A DNA stretch of 64,000 nucleotides from Synanceia verrucosa (taxonomy: Eukaryota > Chordata > Actinopteri > Perciformes > Synanceiidae), in contig CM056552.1 in assembly GCA_029721515.1 (NCBI GenBank), positions 28,658,392 to 28,722,391 of the forward strand. Reading direction: 5' to 3'. Numbering within the stretch: position 1 is the stretch's first letter; every line of letters starts with the position of its first letter. Below the pieces are notes generated by a model. It made no database searches. It was not told where the DNA came from and saw only the letters and a program-made list of their open reading frames with translations. Below, piece by piece: positions 1-9,904 of this stretch. The position numbers were made by a program, and so were the translations under genes.

Positions 1-373
1 GTAAGGGGGTGGTTTGAGAATGGGTCTGATTGTCTTTCGCTGCCTTGTGTCCAGCTGTGATCCCCTTCCGCATGTTTAAAGTGTCTTGTCTTCCCATGTG
101 TATCTTTTTCATAAGTATTTTGTAAAGCTGTCTGTGCCTCTGTAAAGAGTGGATTTTGGTTGTTACTCTGTAGAAGTCTAGTGTCCTCCTTGTGAGTGTT
201 TTTGTTTACGATTAGAATTATTATATCCTTACCTCCCAGTGAGCATCTTTTGTTTATAGTTTTATTTTTATATAATTATTACATACTTACAGTCGAAACA
301 CAGGAGTGGCTCCGGAGTAAACTTTCTGACATTATAGCATATACCCATTTACTGTTAGTGAACACAAACAGCT
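1..373. other. unassigned AT-rich sequence
   Basis: I see no convincing gene here. The small open frame from 196 has no recognisable motif. The pyrimidine-rich text around 1-210 loosely resembles the LTR-like repeats found further right, but not well enough to assign. Confidence 0.4.
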
Positions 374-830
374 GTGCATGCATTGTGGGAATGGAAGTAT
401 GGCGGGGGCTTGTCAAGCTACGCCAGTGCATTATCCGTGAAAGATCGCAAAGCTTACTTTAAAAAACTAACTTTAGCAAATGGCAACAAGCTTCCACATC
501 CCTGTACAATCACTGAATGGGAGCATGAAGTTAGTAACTGGCCCAATATTCAGTGGCCTGATATTTGGTTGAAAATGTAGTGTGTACACAAGAGAAGAGC
601 TACAAGCATACAAATCCCTTGATGCATATGACTACATAATTTGTGGACATGTACAGGAGGTGAAATACCATGACAATAGCAAAGAATAAAGTCTGAAATC
701 CTACCCAGCCAAAGGCAAGAGCAAAAGACTATGATTTATGAGGTGTGGGTAATTATCAAAAAAGCGAAGAACTACACATACACAGCAAACTGCATTTGTA
801 TGGCAGGATAAACGTTGAGTTCACTTTCCT
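374..830 (+). pseudogene. degraded fragment of a YqaJ/SWIM-type fish protein
   Basis: The translation from 374 contains LSSYASALSVKDRKAYFKKL, then LTLANGNKLPHP and WPNIQWPDIW. After a stop near 578, further frames give YTREELQAYKSLDAYDY, then GHVQEVKYHD, and near 780-810 ANCICMAG, which looks like the start of a SWIM-type Cys-x-Cys zinc motif. I recognise this order from a multicopy family of uncharacterised fish proteins that carry a SWIM zinc finger followed by a YqaJ-like nuclease domain. That assignment is from memory. Several stops and frameshifts separate the blocks and no YqaJ part follows, so this is a dead 5' fragment. It may derive from a mobile or heavily duplicated gene. Confidence 0.5.
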
Positions 831-1129
831 TGCCATAACAATAATTAACAGGCATTTTTCAATTAACCTGGTCATAGGGTTAGGGCACTATCTCTTTCAG
901 CAGTCAGAATTTCAGAAGATGTATGAAAATGTGCTTTTAACTTGCAATCAGAACCTGATACGTTCAAGAATGTTTATTAAGAAGCTATAAACATGTCAGT
1001 AATTTAAAAAAAAAAAATAGCTGAGAGCAACAGTATGTTTTTTTTATGTCATTTTATTTTTCATTCTTGGATCAATCCACCTGCTTGATTGCCTGAAGCC
1101 ACAGCCGCCTTTGGTGGCTCTGAAACAGT
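831..1129. other. unassigned spacer
   Basis: AT-rich sequence with short A and T runs near 1005-1045. Nothing coding or repetitive was recognised. Confidence 0.4.
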
Positions 1130-1454
1130 CAAGAGCCCCTTGGTGTCATGCCTGTCAAGTTGAATGTGTTTATTATTTTGGGTGTTTTATTTTGAAATTA
1201 ACTGTCTTCCTCTCGTTTCAGCTTCATAACATCCTGCCCTCTTGTTTCCTGCGTCTGGTGATTGTGTGCTCTGCCCCTGACTGTTTCCAGCTGTTCCCCA
1301 TGACCCAGTGTATTCATGTCCGTGTCTCCCTTAGTCATGTGCCAGTACGTCTTGTGTTCCCAAACCAAGACTACCAGCCCTTCTTATCATCATTGCTTCG
1401 TCCACGTCAGTTTGGGTTCTGTTTTCCTGTCGTGCTGCCAAGTTCTTACACTTG
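1130..1454 (+). repeat. LTR-like dispersed repeat, copy a (diverged)
   Basis: This pyrimidine-rich stretch shares an ordered series of short matches with 2405-2640 and 4378-4625: TTTATTTTGAAA, then a CTCTCGTTTCAG-like block, CCTG...TGATTGTG, and a C-rich tail. The layout (C/T-rich, a TATAAAT motif in copy b) suggests the promoter half of an LTR, but I did not find matching ends. The hAT element starting at 1463 interrupts this region on its right side. Confidence 0.45.
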
Positions 1455-1681
1455 GTATGTGGTAGGGATGTCACGGTTACCGTTGTAGCGGTAAACCCTG
1501 ATAAAAATGTTGACTATAACAATTACTGTATTAAATTCAAAATAAAACATCTCGGTGGATTACCACGCCCACAGTGTAGGCACCGTGAGCCTTTCCAGCT
1601 TGTCATCCAAGTCTGCTGAAGTTGCCACGCAGGCGCACTTTGTAGCTACAACTAATGTTTGCACTTTCTTAAGCTGGACTC

Positions 1682-1915
1682 ATGGCCAAAGGAAGAGACG
1701 ACAGCGCTCAGGACATCTATCAGCCTTCAAAGAGGACCAAGTCTGAAGTATGGATGTATTTTGGGTATTTTAAGAATGCCGAGGGACAGCTGATAGAAGA
1801 CAGTTTTCCTCTTTGCAGAACGTGCAGGAATAAAGTGTCTGCTAAAAGCAGCAATACTTTGAACCGCATGTCTCATCTCCGTGACCATCACCCACAACTC
1901 TATAGCCAATGCAAG
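1682..1915 (+). pseudogene. BED zinc-finger exon of a hAT transposase (ZBED-like)
   Basis: Translation from ATG 1682 gives about 78 residues. A BED-type finger follows a basic start: SEVWMYFGYF, then CRTCRNKV (Cys-x2-Cys) and LNRMSHLRDHHP (His-x4-His type ligands). The exon ends at a good donor, AAG|GTAAGT at 1916. In ZBED1-like hAT transposases this finger binds the transposon ends, and catalytic and dimerisation exons follow. None of those is recognisable up to the right terminus at 3883. The exon therefore looks intact but orphaned, and a functional transposase is unlikely. Confidence 0.7.
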
Positions 1916-2292
1916 GTAAGTTAATGTTAACGTTGTTGCTGAAATGCATGATGTGGGGACTTCGGGTTGAGGGAGAATGCAACGATTCCTCTGTCTATCA
2001 ATCTGTCAATAATGTTAACATAAGCCCCATAGTGCAGCCACAGCGCCCACTGCCAGCACATTAAAAGTGCATCTAGCTTGCACTAGCAGCTATCACTAGC
2101 AGCTAATATTCTAATATTCTAAGTTAAACAGCTAAACTTTCATTCACAATGAGACGGTGAAACGGTGAAATAAAGACACTGCATTATCGAGCGCTAGTTG
2201 AAGGCACAACAACGCCATACACTTCATTTGTTTTAACCATTTTAGTTGAGAATCACTACATGTGTATTACCATATAATGAAGTGGACGTTGG

Positions 2293-2390
2293 AATCAACT
2301 GTGGAAGAATACCAATTAGAATGGAATAGAATAGAATAGAATTACTTTATTGATCCCAACCTGGGAAAATTACTTTGTAGCAGCAGCAAA
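2293..2390 (-). repeat. 3' tail of a non-LTR retrotransposon
   Basis: The AGAATAGAAT run is followed by TTACTTTATTGATCCC and GGGAAAATTAC. This is the usual reverse-oriented 3' end of fish LINE copies. It sits inside the hAT element, next to LTR-like copy b. Confidence 0.5.
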
Positions 2391-2404
2391 AATGTCAGGC
2401 TCTG

Positions 2405-2640
2405 TCTGTCTTTTTCTGTCAAGTTTACCATTTTAGTCTTGTGCCTGCATGTTGTCCTGTCTCTTCCTGTTTTATTTTGAAAGTAACCCTGTTTCCCTCT
2501 CGTTTCAGATCTCTTGATCCCTGCCTCCTGTGTCTTCCTGCATCTGTGATTGTGAAACCCCGCCCTAATTGTCTCCACCTGCATTCCCCTTCCTCACGTA
2601 TAAATATTCCTGTCACTTGTTGTTTGTTGTGAGATCGTCT
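2405..2640 (+). repeat. LTR-like dispersed repeat, copy b
   Basis: This copy is close to the one at 4378-4625 (TGTCCTGTCTCTTCC, TTTATTTTGAAAGTAACCCTG, CCCTAATT...CCACCTG). It holds a TATA-like TATAAATATTC near 2600, consistent with an LTR promoter. It runs directly into the minisatellite at 2640. In copy c the corresponding sequence holds a single CCAGAGCC unit. Confidence 0.5.
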
Positions 2641-3000
2641 TGTCAGAACCTGTTCCTCGTCCCTTGAGTTTACCTGTCCCTCGTTCCCAGAGCCTGCCCC
2701 TCGCCTCCACAACCAGTCCCTTGTCTCCAGAGCCTGTCCCTCGTCTCCCGCTCCAGTCTCTCATCCCCAGAGCCTGTCCCCCGATTCCGGCTCCTGTCCC
2801 TCATCTACAGAGCCTTGTCTCCAGAGCCTGTCCCTCCTCTCCAGAGCCCGTCCCTCGTCTCCAGAGCCAGTCTCTCCTCTCCAGAGCCTGTCCCTCGATT
2901 CCGGCTCCTGTCCCTCGTCTCCAGAGCCTGTTCCTCGACTCCGGCTCCTGTCCCTCGTCTCCAGAGCCTGTTCCTCGTCCCGAGAGCTCCTGCCCATCTC
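2640..3000 (+). repeat. C/T-rich minisatellite, unit about 21 bp
   Basis: Repeats of the type CCAGAGCCTGTCCCTCGTCT occur about 15 times with variants (CGATTCCGGCTCCTG alternates with CTCCAGAGCCTG). The repeat keeps all frames open and gives proline/serine-rich translations on one strand and Arg/Asp/Glu-rich ones on the other. I regard these as artefacts of the repeat. Confidence 0.8.
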
Positions 3001-3003
3001 CTG

Positions 3004-3042
3004 GAAGAAGAAGAAGAAGAAGAAGAAGAAGAAGAAGAAGAA
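3004..3042 (+). repeat. (GAA)n microsatellite
   Basis: About 13 uninterrupted GAA units. It adjoins the TTTTTTAATCCCTCAATGGGG tail of the LINE fragment on its right, so it may have grown from that element's 3' terminal repeat. Confidence 0.9.
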
Positions 3043-3044
3043 TT

Positions 3045-3430
3045 AATTTTTTAATCCCTCAATGGGGAAATTACATTTTTTTGGTGCATATTATAAGTGG
3101 AGGCAGAGGAGGGGGACAGATAGAGTGGTGCTTCACAGGAGAAAGTGGGGGATGGGGCCAAACCATTTGGGAAGGTGTGAGTGTGGGGGGGACTGGAATG
3201 TGACGATGGTGGGATGACAGGAGGTGAGCTAAACCTTTTGAAAAACAGGTGGAGCTGATTTGCTCTATCCAGGCTCCCTGATGTCTGCCTGTCTCCTCCC
3301 TTCATTCCTGTGATGTTCTTCATCCCCGTCCAAACATCCCTCACACTGTTCTGGTCCAGTTTAGCCTCCTGCTTCTTCCTGTAGGTGTCCTTGTATGTCC
3401 TCAGCTCCTCTCTGAGTTCATGCTGCACCT
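3045..3430 (-). pseudogene. Rex1/CR1-like LINE fragment, linker before reverse transcriptase
   Basis: On the minus strand the frame from 3428 reads ELREELRTYKDTYRKKQEAK, then VRDVWTGMKNITGMK and LDRANQLHLFFKRF. This is the stretch between endonuclease and reverse transcriptase in a common fish CR1/Rex1-like LINE (consensus like NNxREVWSGM...ANELNLFFNRF). It joins directly to a typical LINE 3' tail (AATCCCTCAATGGGGAAATTAC reads from 3051), so the reverse transcriptase is deleted. It is a non-functional fragment inside the hAT element. Confidence 0.6.
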
Positions 3431-3862
3431 CCTCTGCTGAAAGTTAGGTTGTTTAGTTAGTTTCCAATGCACAAATTAGTTTCCTATGGCAGATAGCCCA
3501 GTTTGTATATGGACTTGTCTCCTGCCCCAGCCGGTGACTTCCTACTAGCTCCTTTGATCTACCTAGCTCACACCCTGTCCCCTGTCTCCCTTGCCTTCTG
3601 TCCTATTGTATATTAAAATGTCACCCATCTCCTTTGTTTTTGCATCCTGTAATATGTGCCTGTTAACCACCACCTACCATTTGCATATGTCTTGCCACTC
3701 TTTGTTATAAATGGCTCTCTGCAGTTACACTTTTTTGAAACTATTTCAGTTTGTGTAGGACTATCAGTGTTTTTCTGAACATATTCAACATCTTTAAAAA
3801 AAAAAAATACAGCAATAATACCGAAATCCATGATTTTGGTCACAATAACCGTGAGCTTAAAT
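3431..3862. other. interior of the hAT element, no gene seen
   Basis: No coding motif seen. The last 80 bases lead into the right terminal repeat and include a short A-run near 3796. Confidence 0.4.
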
Positions 3863-3891
3863 GTTCATACTGTGACACCCCTAGTATGCGG

Positions 3892-4377
3892 TGGAACTCA
3901 AGTCCCTGCTGAAAATATTGGTTCGAACAATCATAAATGCAACAACCTGACATTTTGATGCTGACTAATTCATGTTAGATTATCGTACTGCTTCTCTGAG
4001 TGTGTACACAATGCCAGAAACAAGTGCCGAGGCAGTACATCTATTACCCAAGTGTGCATGCAGCTTCTTGATGACGTAGGCTGTAAATGTGTCTATAAAT
4101 TTAATACAAATCTAAGACAGTTGACAGTTTTTGTTCCTTTGCTTCGTGTTTGTAATCTGGTAACTTTCTTTTTTTATTTTTTGTTTATTTTTCACAAAAT
4201 TGGACAAAGAGTATCTTCTAATCTCTTTTTCAATAGCTTTGGTCAGTTTCAATGGATGGAATTTAGCTTCATCTCTTTTAAACATGATCATCACTCTCCA
4301 TCTGTTCACCCTTACTCTTTGCTTCCACCTTATATTTCTCAAATGCAGAAACTGCGCTTCCTGATGTCATGCTTTGT
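3892..4377. other. unassigned spacer
   Basis: AT-rich. The open frame at 4052-4390 has no recognised motif and low-complexity composition. Confidence 0.4.
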
Positions 4378-4860
4378 CTGTTTTAGTTAACCATTTTTGT
4401 CCTGTGCCCGCATGTTTGTCCTGTCTCTTCCCGATTTATTTTGAAAGTAACCCTGTCTCCCTATCATTTCAGATCACTTTGCTTCCTGCCCCCCTGTGTT
4501 CCCGGATCTGTGATTGTCAAGCCCCACCCTAATTCTTTCCACCTGTGTACCCTTACCTTGTGTAGAAATAGTCTTGTCTCCTTTTTGTTTTTTGTGAGAT
4601 TGTCTTGTCCCATGTCCCTGTCCCCAGAGCCCGTTTCCAGTAATCCCTGATCCTTCCAGTTTTGTTGTAAGTTTTCGAGCCATTAGTGCGTTCTTTCGTT
4701 CCCAGTTTTCGAGCCTTGGTGCAGTTTTTGGTTTCACATTTCTCTAGTCCTCTTTTGTGAGCTGATCTTTTGTTTCTTATTGTAATTTTTGCTCGAGAGA
4801 AGAGCATCTTTATTTTGATAATTTTCTGTAGCCTCCAGATATTGACTAGTCCGTCCTCAT
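4378..4860 (+). repeat. LTR-like dispersed repeat, copy c
   Basis: This is the longest of the three related copies. It starts with CCTGTGCCCGCATGTTTGTC and continues past the region shared with copy b into GTTTTCGAGCCATTAGTGCG and CCAGTTTTCGAGCC, an internal partial direct repeat. It contains one CCAGAGCC unit near 4622. No terminal repeats or primer-binding site were found. LTR identity is inferred from composition and layout only. Confidence 0.45.
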
Positions 4861-6151
4861 TGTGCCTGAATTGCAGGTGACTATTTGTTTTGTAATTGCT
4901 TTGTAACTATTTTGCTCAGTGTATATAGATCCTAGTGTCCCTGTTGCTAGCACCTGTAGTTCTACCCTGTTTATTTTCCCTGTAGTGGATTAGTCTCAGT
5001 GTAAGCATTTTGTGTTGTTAATTTTTCATAGCCTTCAAGGAAAATATCATTTATTTTCACAGGTATTGATGATTGTTTTTTTTTCCCTCTTGCTTTTAGG
5101 AGTGGTTTGATTTCCCCCTTTTTTACAATTGAGTGTAGTGGTAGTGTAGTGCACCCTCACTTCCCTGCTGGAAACTGCTGTGACTTCAGTTGAAGACTCT
5201 TGTCATTGCACCACATCCCTGTCTCTGAGTCATTTGCATGCATTTGGGCTTTTACCAAATGGAGCCCTCACACCTGAGCTACTAGCCTTGTATTTTCTAT
5301 TCTGCCTGGCCTCCAGGCATCATGAAACACAAAACCACCACTCTCTCCATCTGTACTGTCAACCATGATAATACATTCACAGTAGAGTTGTTGTAACACT
5401 TCTTATTACTCACTGCCTCCTTTTCACAAACTGCCAAAACCCTCTCCGATCTCCCACCTTCCTCCTCTCCTCCTAAAAAGGAGGTTAACAGAATAAAAGT
5501 AAAATAAAATTCACTAAACAACCTAACCTAGACCCCTTGCCCTTGTATTCTTTCATATAATCCTACTCACTTAAGAAATTCCACCACTGCCTTCAACTTA
5601 ATTCCACCCACCACCTGTTCACACACATCAGGGTTTCATACAACATACCCTGCCTGCTTCTAGAATGGAAGGACCTTAGTCTAGCTAAGACTGAAGCTGA
5701 ACTTCCAAACAGCCTATTAACACCCTCTCAACCCAAATGTGCTTTACCCATCTCAAAGCCACCAGCTCTGCTACATCTCCACAGTGTACACATCCAGTTG
5801 TCGGTAGTCCTTGATAAGGAGAACCATTGATCAGTCAATGGCTGGAGAATGTAAGCACCCAGGAGCCTTTGAAGTTAATTAAAGATGTAACATTTATAAT
5901 TATTGCCCAGTTATGTTAAAAGTGGCCCATATGCCCAGATAAGTAAGATGCTTCGTTCTGAACTAACAGCGGTGCCTGTTGTCTTGCTGAAGCACAGCCA
6001 TTTAAGGGCCAGCCATTTAAGGGCCAACGCTGGCAGACTCCTCTGACCTTGGTTGCCTAGCCAACTCAGAAATAACTAGCCACCTTTTTTCCTTGAGACA
6101 CTGTGCTTCAACCCTGAATTCTGGAGAACAGGAGTTCCCTAAGCAGAGGAC
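4861..6151. other. unassigned intergenic sequence
   Basis: No motif-bearing frame and no clear repeat boundary. CATTTAAGGGCCAGCCATTTAAGGGCCA near 5998-6026 is a short direct duplication. Confidence 0.4.
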
Positions 6152-6418
6152 AAAATGGCAGATGGAAGAGGCAGGAGAGATATTCTCCAAACACTGGATG
6201 ACAGTGAATTAATGAAATGCTACAGACTGGATCGTGCAGGAATCAAATTTGTGGTTTATCTCATTAGAGATGCACTTACAGTATAGTGCAACCCAACGCC
6301 ACAATGCAATACCACCTGAAATGAAAGTCATCACAACACTGAGGTATTTGGCAACAGGAAAAATCCAACAATACAGTAGTGATGACTTGGTCATAACCCT
6401 CCATCACCACGGCATCTT
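6152..6418 (+). pseudogene. HARBI1-like (PIF/Harbinger) transposase, N-terminal fragment
   Basis: The frame from ATG 6152 reads RRDILQTLDDSELMKCYRLD, then RAGIKFVVYLIRDAL, and stops. A one-base shift near 6280 recovers PEMKVITTLRYLATGKIQ. These two blocks are the conserved N-terminal part of HARBI1-type nucleases (a YRLDRxGI block and a LRYLATG block). The DDE catalytic part is missing. The fragment ends about 80 bp before the Harbinger-like MITE at 6499, but I cannot show that they belong to one element. Confidence 0.6.
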
Positions 6419-6498
6419 CGCAGGGGCGGCATCATGCCCATGGGGCATTGGCAAATTTTTCACTAATCGGTTTTCTACTGCCCATTTGCGGGGAGTAA

Positions 6499-7108
6499 AG
6501 GCTGTAATATACTTCTCCGACTACGTAATACGTTGTCTGACTCCGTAGCTACGGAGACCCCTCGAGCCCTCGCAGTTCTCCGTCATGATGCGTGTTGTGC
6601 AGCTCTGCTGTGAAATGCACCCCCTTGGAAAGTGAAGCAATTCGCCTTAATATCACAGATAAAAGCAGGGGAAAGTACTATTTTATGATTTAATTATTTG
6701 TGAGAAGAAAAACATTGATTGCTTTCAATCTGTAAAGCTCCTCTTCCTCTTTCTTCGCAACACAAAATCGAATAACAGTGAACACAAACCAACACCTTTC
6801 AGTATGTTCTGTGGAAATATACCCCAGCCATAATTGCCAAATGAATTAAATGGATTTTTTGAGCAAATTGAATGTGTGTTGACTTGCCTTTCACAAGGCT
6901 AATCAATACTTTAGCTCTTGTCCTATCTGCGCTGCTGCAGAGGCGATCTGGCTGTCTGTTTCTGTGTAGGGTGAGGGGCTGCATTTCACAGCAGGGGTGT
7001 AAGTAAAGGACCAATCACAGCCCTTGTCGTCTCCGTCTTCCCTTGACGGATTGACGGACAGTTAAAAAAATGTACATACGGCACTTTACGGAGTACTATA
7101 AATTGGCT
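6499..7108 (+). mobile_element. Harbinger-like MITE, copy 1
   Basis: About 610 bp. The ends are AGGCTGTAATATACTTCTCCG and, reverse-complemented, AGCCAATTTATAGTACTCCG, flanked by TAA and TTA. The interior carries CTCCGT/ACGGAG motifs and no transposase. It matches the element at 17029-17703, which lies in the opposite orientation and has cleaner ends. The 3-bp TWA flanks and the TTTATA...CTCCG-type ends fit PIF/Harbinger non-autonomous elements. Confidence 0.65.
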
Positions 7109-8117
7109 TTAACTTGCCTCACAGGAGAGGGAGGGGCGGGTCGACTCTCTGCTGAAGAGGCCGGAAGAGGCATCTAAAGCTGGGCAGACACTGTGCGATA
7201 TTTTCAATGGTTGTACTCAGCTCCAGCTCAAGATTCACATGCTCACACTATACGACCCGATGCTCTGATGAGACCTGACTGTCCTGAGAGCTTTCCTTTC
7301 TGCCCTCCTTCAGCTCCCTGCCCTCAGATGACAGCACGACTCAAATGAAAACACTTGTGCACGTGGGGTACACAAGTGTTTGTGTGTTTGTGTTGGTGTT
7401 TGTGTTTGGTGCATTCACTTGTATGTGAATGTCGGAATTTCCATGCTCCACGTCAGAATCCAAATCAGAACCCCCATGAAGTCGGATTTCCAACTCAGAA
7501 AGTCAGATTAATCTGACCAACCAGAAATAGAATCCATGCTATCTGCTACATGTTTTGTTGTAAGGCTGGAAGAGCTGGGAGCACTGAACTTTGAGGTTAC
7601 ATTGAGTTGAGCTCCAAATTTGGACTTCCACCATAAGGGAAACTCTCACTCCCCAGGGTCCTAAAGAGTAAAATGTAGCAGTTTGTGCCTGTTGATCATT
7701 AGACCACTGTCTAGTATGTCTACCATAATAAAGACCACATTACACAAACATAACTTATTGAGTTTTTTATAATAATAATAATACATTAATATATTGATGA
7801 TGGCCATGATTAAAGCCTAAATTACACAAAAATAATTTACTGAGGTATCGAAAAAAGTATTGTTTTAGAAATTTAGAAATATCAAAAAGTTTTGAACAAT
7901 ACCTAGCCCTAGTGCTGTGTGCTTGTTTTTGATCATTCTTTTTTTTTTATTTTACAGCTTATGTAAGTTATCTGGTTAAGTTCTAACAACAGTTTGTACA
8001 CTAAAATATGTTAATGTACAATCCTTAATATATTTTCTGTCTGCATGCGTCTGTCTGCGGTTGGGGGGCACACGAGGTGGTCACACAGGGCACCAAATAG
8101 GCCAGGACCGCCCCTGG
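7109..8117. other. unassigned, probable DNA-transposon remnants
   Basis: No gene. GGGCAGACACTGTGCGAT near 7181 resembles the end of a fish DNA transposon. Near 8100-8117 GGCCAGGACCGCCCCTG looks like a hAT-type terminus pointing left. I could not find its partner. Confidence 0.35.
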
Positions 8118-8724
8118 TGACCAGAGCATTCGTTTCCACATAAATTATGACAGAGAACTGTCTCTCTGCCTCTTGGACAACCACCTTCCTTGCTTCAAGC
8201 CTTCTGGTCTCTGTGACCTGTCCTCCCACCGTTTTTACAGCTTCAGCATAGGAGAGCCCTCATGTGACCTTATAACCTCCCATCCCCCAAATGCCACACT
8301 ATGATGCACCCCAGCTCCGCACTCTCCATTTTAAGGCACCCCCATGATCACTCCCTTACAACCACCTGTTCTACACTCCCCACCCTTCCTGTCTGTACTA
8401 CTTTAAGCTTCCCTAACTCTTTCAATCCCTTAGTCTTCTCAGCCTGCTCCTCATCTGAATATGATACCAGAGGATTCCCATCAGGTAGCATCACAGAAAA
8501 TTTTATCTCCCCCATCTGTCTTGTCCAGGTCTTTTGTCAGCATCAGCAGATTAATGGATTCCATCTTTTTCTGGTCAGCCTTCCCAAATCATCACCAGCT
8601 TATCATTGCCCTCCCTCTGGACAAGCCTCCTCCTCTTCCATTTCCACCCACAACCACACCTACCCCACTCTTCTGCCTCTGCCTGTGAGTGTTTCCTCTT
8701 CTCACAGTTTCTTGCTGTTTTGGA
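8118..8724 (-). pseudogene. possible LINE ORF1 remnant
   Basis: On the minus strand SYAEAVKTVGGQ, then RRLEARKVVVQEAERQ, resembles the middle of ORF1 proteins of jockey/I-type fish LINEs. The rest (8300-8720) has broken frames, with C-rich text on the plus strand. The assignment rests on a short, weak resemblance. The Tc1 copy adjoins it at about 8725. Confidence 0.3.
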
Positions 8725-9893
8725 TCTTAAAATCAAGCACCTAGGCATGCGGACTGCTTTTACAAACATTTGTGAAAGAATGGGTCACACTAAGGAGCTC
8801 AGTGAATTCCAGCGTGGAACTGTGATAGGATGCCACCTGTGCAAATCCAGTCATGAAATTTCCTCACTCCTAAATATTCCACAGTCAACTGTCAGCTGTA
8901 TTATAAGAACGTGGAAGTGTTTGGGAACGACAGCAACTCAGCCACAAAGTGGTAGACCACATAAACTGACGGAACGGGGTCAGTGGATGCTGAGGCGCAT
9001 AGTGCGAAGAGGTCACCAACTTTCTGCAGAGTCAATCGCCACAGACCTCCAAACTTCATGTGGCCTTCAGATTAGCTCAAGAACAGTCCACAGAGAGCTT
9101 CATGGAATGGGTTTCCATGGCCGAGCAGCTGCATCCAAGCCATACATCACCAAGTGCAATGCAAAGCGTCGGATGCAGTGGTGTAAAGCATGCCGCCACT
9201 GGACTCTAGAGCAGTGGAGACACGTTCTCTGGAGTGACGAATCACGCTTCTCCATCTGGCAATCTGATGGATGAGTCTGGGTTTGGTGGTTGCCAGGAGA
9301 ACAACACTTGTCGGACTGCATTGTGCCAAGTGTAAAGTTTGGTGGAGGGAGGATTATGGTGTGGGGTTGTTTTTCAGGAGCTGGGCTTGGCCCCTTAGTT
9401 CCAGTGAAAGGAACTCTGAATGCTTCAGCATACCAAGACATTTTGGACAATTCCATGCTCCCAACTTTGTGGGAACAGTTTGGAGCTGGCCTCGTCCTCT
9501 TCCAACATGACTGTGCACCAGTGCACAAAGCAAGGTCCATAAAGACATGGATGACAGAGTCTGGTGTGGATGAACTTGACTGGCCTGCACAGAGTCCTGA
9601 CCTCAACCCGATAAAACACCTTTGGGATGAATTAGAGCAGAGACTGAGAGCCAGGCCTTCTCGTCCAACATCAGTGTGTGACCTCACAAATACGCCTCTG
9701 GAAGAATGGTCAAAAATTCCTAGAAACACACTCCTAAACCTTGTGGACAGCCTTCCCAGAAGAGTTGAAGCTGTTATAGCTGCAAAGGGCGGACTGACGT
9801 CATATTGAACCCTATGGATTAGGAATGGGATGTCACTTAAGTTCATATGCAAGTCATGGCAGGTGAACAAATACTTTTGGCAATATAATGTAT
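8725..9893 (+). mobile_element. Tc1-type transposon, 5' truncated
   Basis: The transposase frame is followed by about 85 bp ending in TACTTTTGGCAATATAATGT, which matches the 3' end of the second fragment at 22335-22560 (TTCTTTTGTCAATATAGTGT). The left terminal inverted repeat is not present: recognisable sequence starts only about 20 bp before the ATG. The copy is therefore truncated or joined to LINE sequence at about 8725. Confidence 0.75.
8747..9808 (+). pseudogene. Tc1 transposase with one stop and a lost catalytic Glu
   Basis: One frame runs from ATG 8747 to TAA-type end at 9808, about 353 codons, the normal length of a Tc1 transposase. The N-terminal paired-like DNA-binding region is present (SSLLNIPQSTVSCII, SGRPHKLTERG). 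Catalytic landmarks are WSDESRFS (Asp about 164) and FQHDCAPVH (Asp about 255), with NPIKHLWDELE 34 residues later. The third acidic residue of the DD34E triad, normally NPIEHLW, is Lys here. A single in-frame TGA at 9272-9274 falls after SDG, where relatives have Arg (CGA). There are no frameshifts. Both lesions should abolish cutting, so the copy is young-looking but dead. Confidence 0.9.
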
Positions 9894-9904
9894 AAAAGGG
9901 GTGA

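Larger units (their letters stand above)
1463..3883 (+). mobile_element. hAT DNA transposon, 8-bp target duplication
   Basis: The left end reads TAGGGATGTCACGGT and the right end, reverse-complemented, reads TAGGGGTGTCACAGT, a terminal inverted repeat of hAT type. The flanks are GTATGTGG (1455-1462) and GTATGCGG (3884-3891), an 8-bp target duplication with one mismatch, the length typical of hAT. The element carries only the first, BED-finger exon of a transposase (1682-1915). No catalytic or dimerisation part is visible. The rest is filled by an LTR-like copy, a minisatellite, a GAA run and a LINE fragment, so the element is non-autonomous and looks like a composite. Confidence 0.75.

Noticed and set aside
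1111..1488. A 125-codon open frame rich in Phe, Leu and Cys
   Set aside because: It lies in the LTR-like repeat and crosses the hAT boundary at 1463. No domain, and the related copies do not keep the frame.
2640..3203. A 187-codon proline/serine-rich open frame, with Arg/Asp/Glu-rich frames on the other strand
   Set aside because: The frames stay open only because the 21-bp minisatellite has a length divisible by three and lacks stops. No domain is present.
6419..8117. A hAT element between CAGGGGCGG at 6419 and its reverse complement ending at 8117
   Set aside because: The two ends look alike, but the 8-bp flanks (CATCTTCG and GTGACCAG) do not match, so I do not pair them.
8301..8744. A 147-codon Ser/Pro/His-rich plus-strand frame
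   Set aside because: Composition is biased and no motif is seen. The minus strand of the same stretch looks more like a LINE ORF1 relic.
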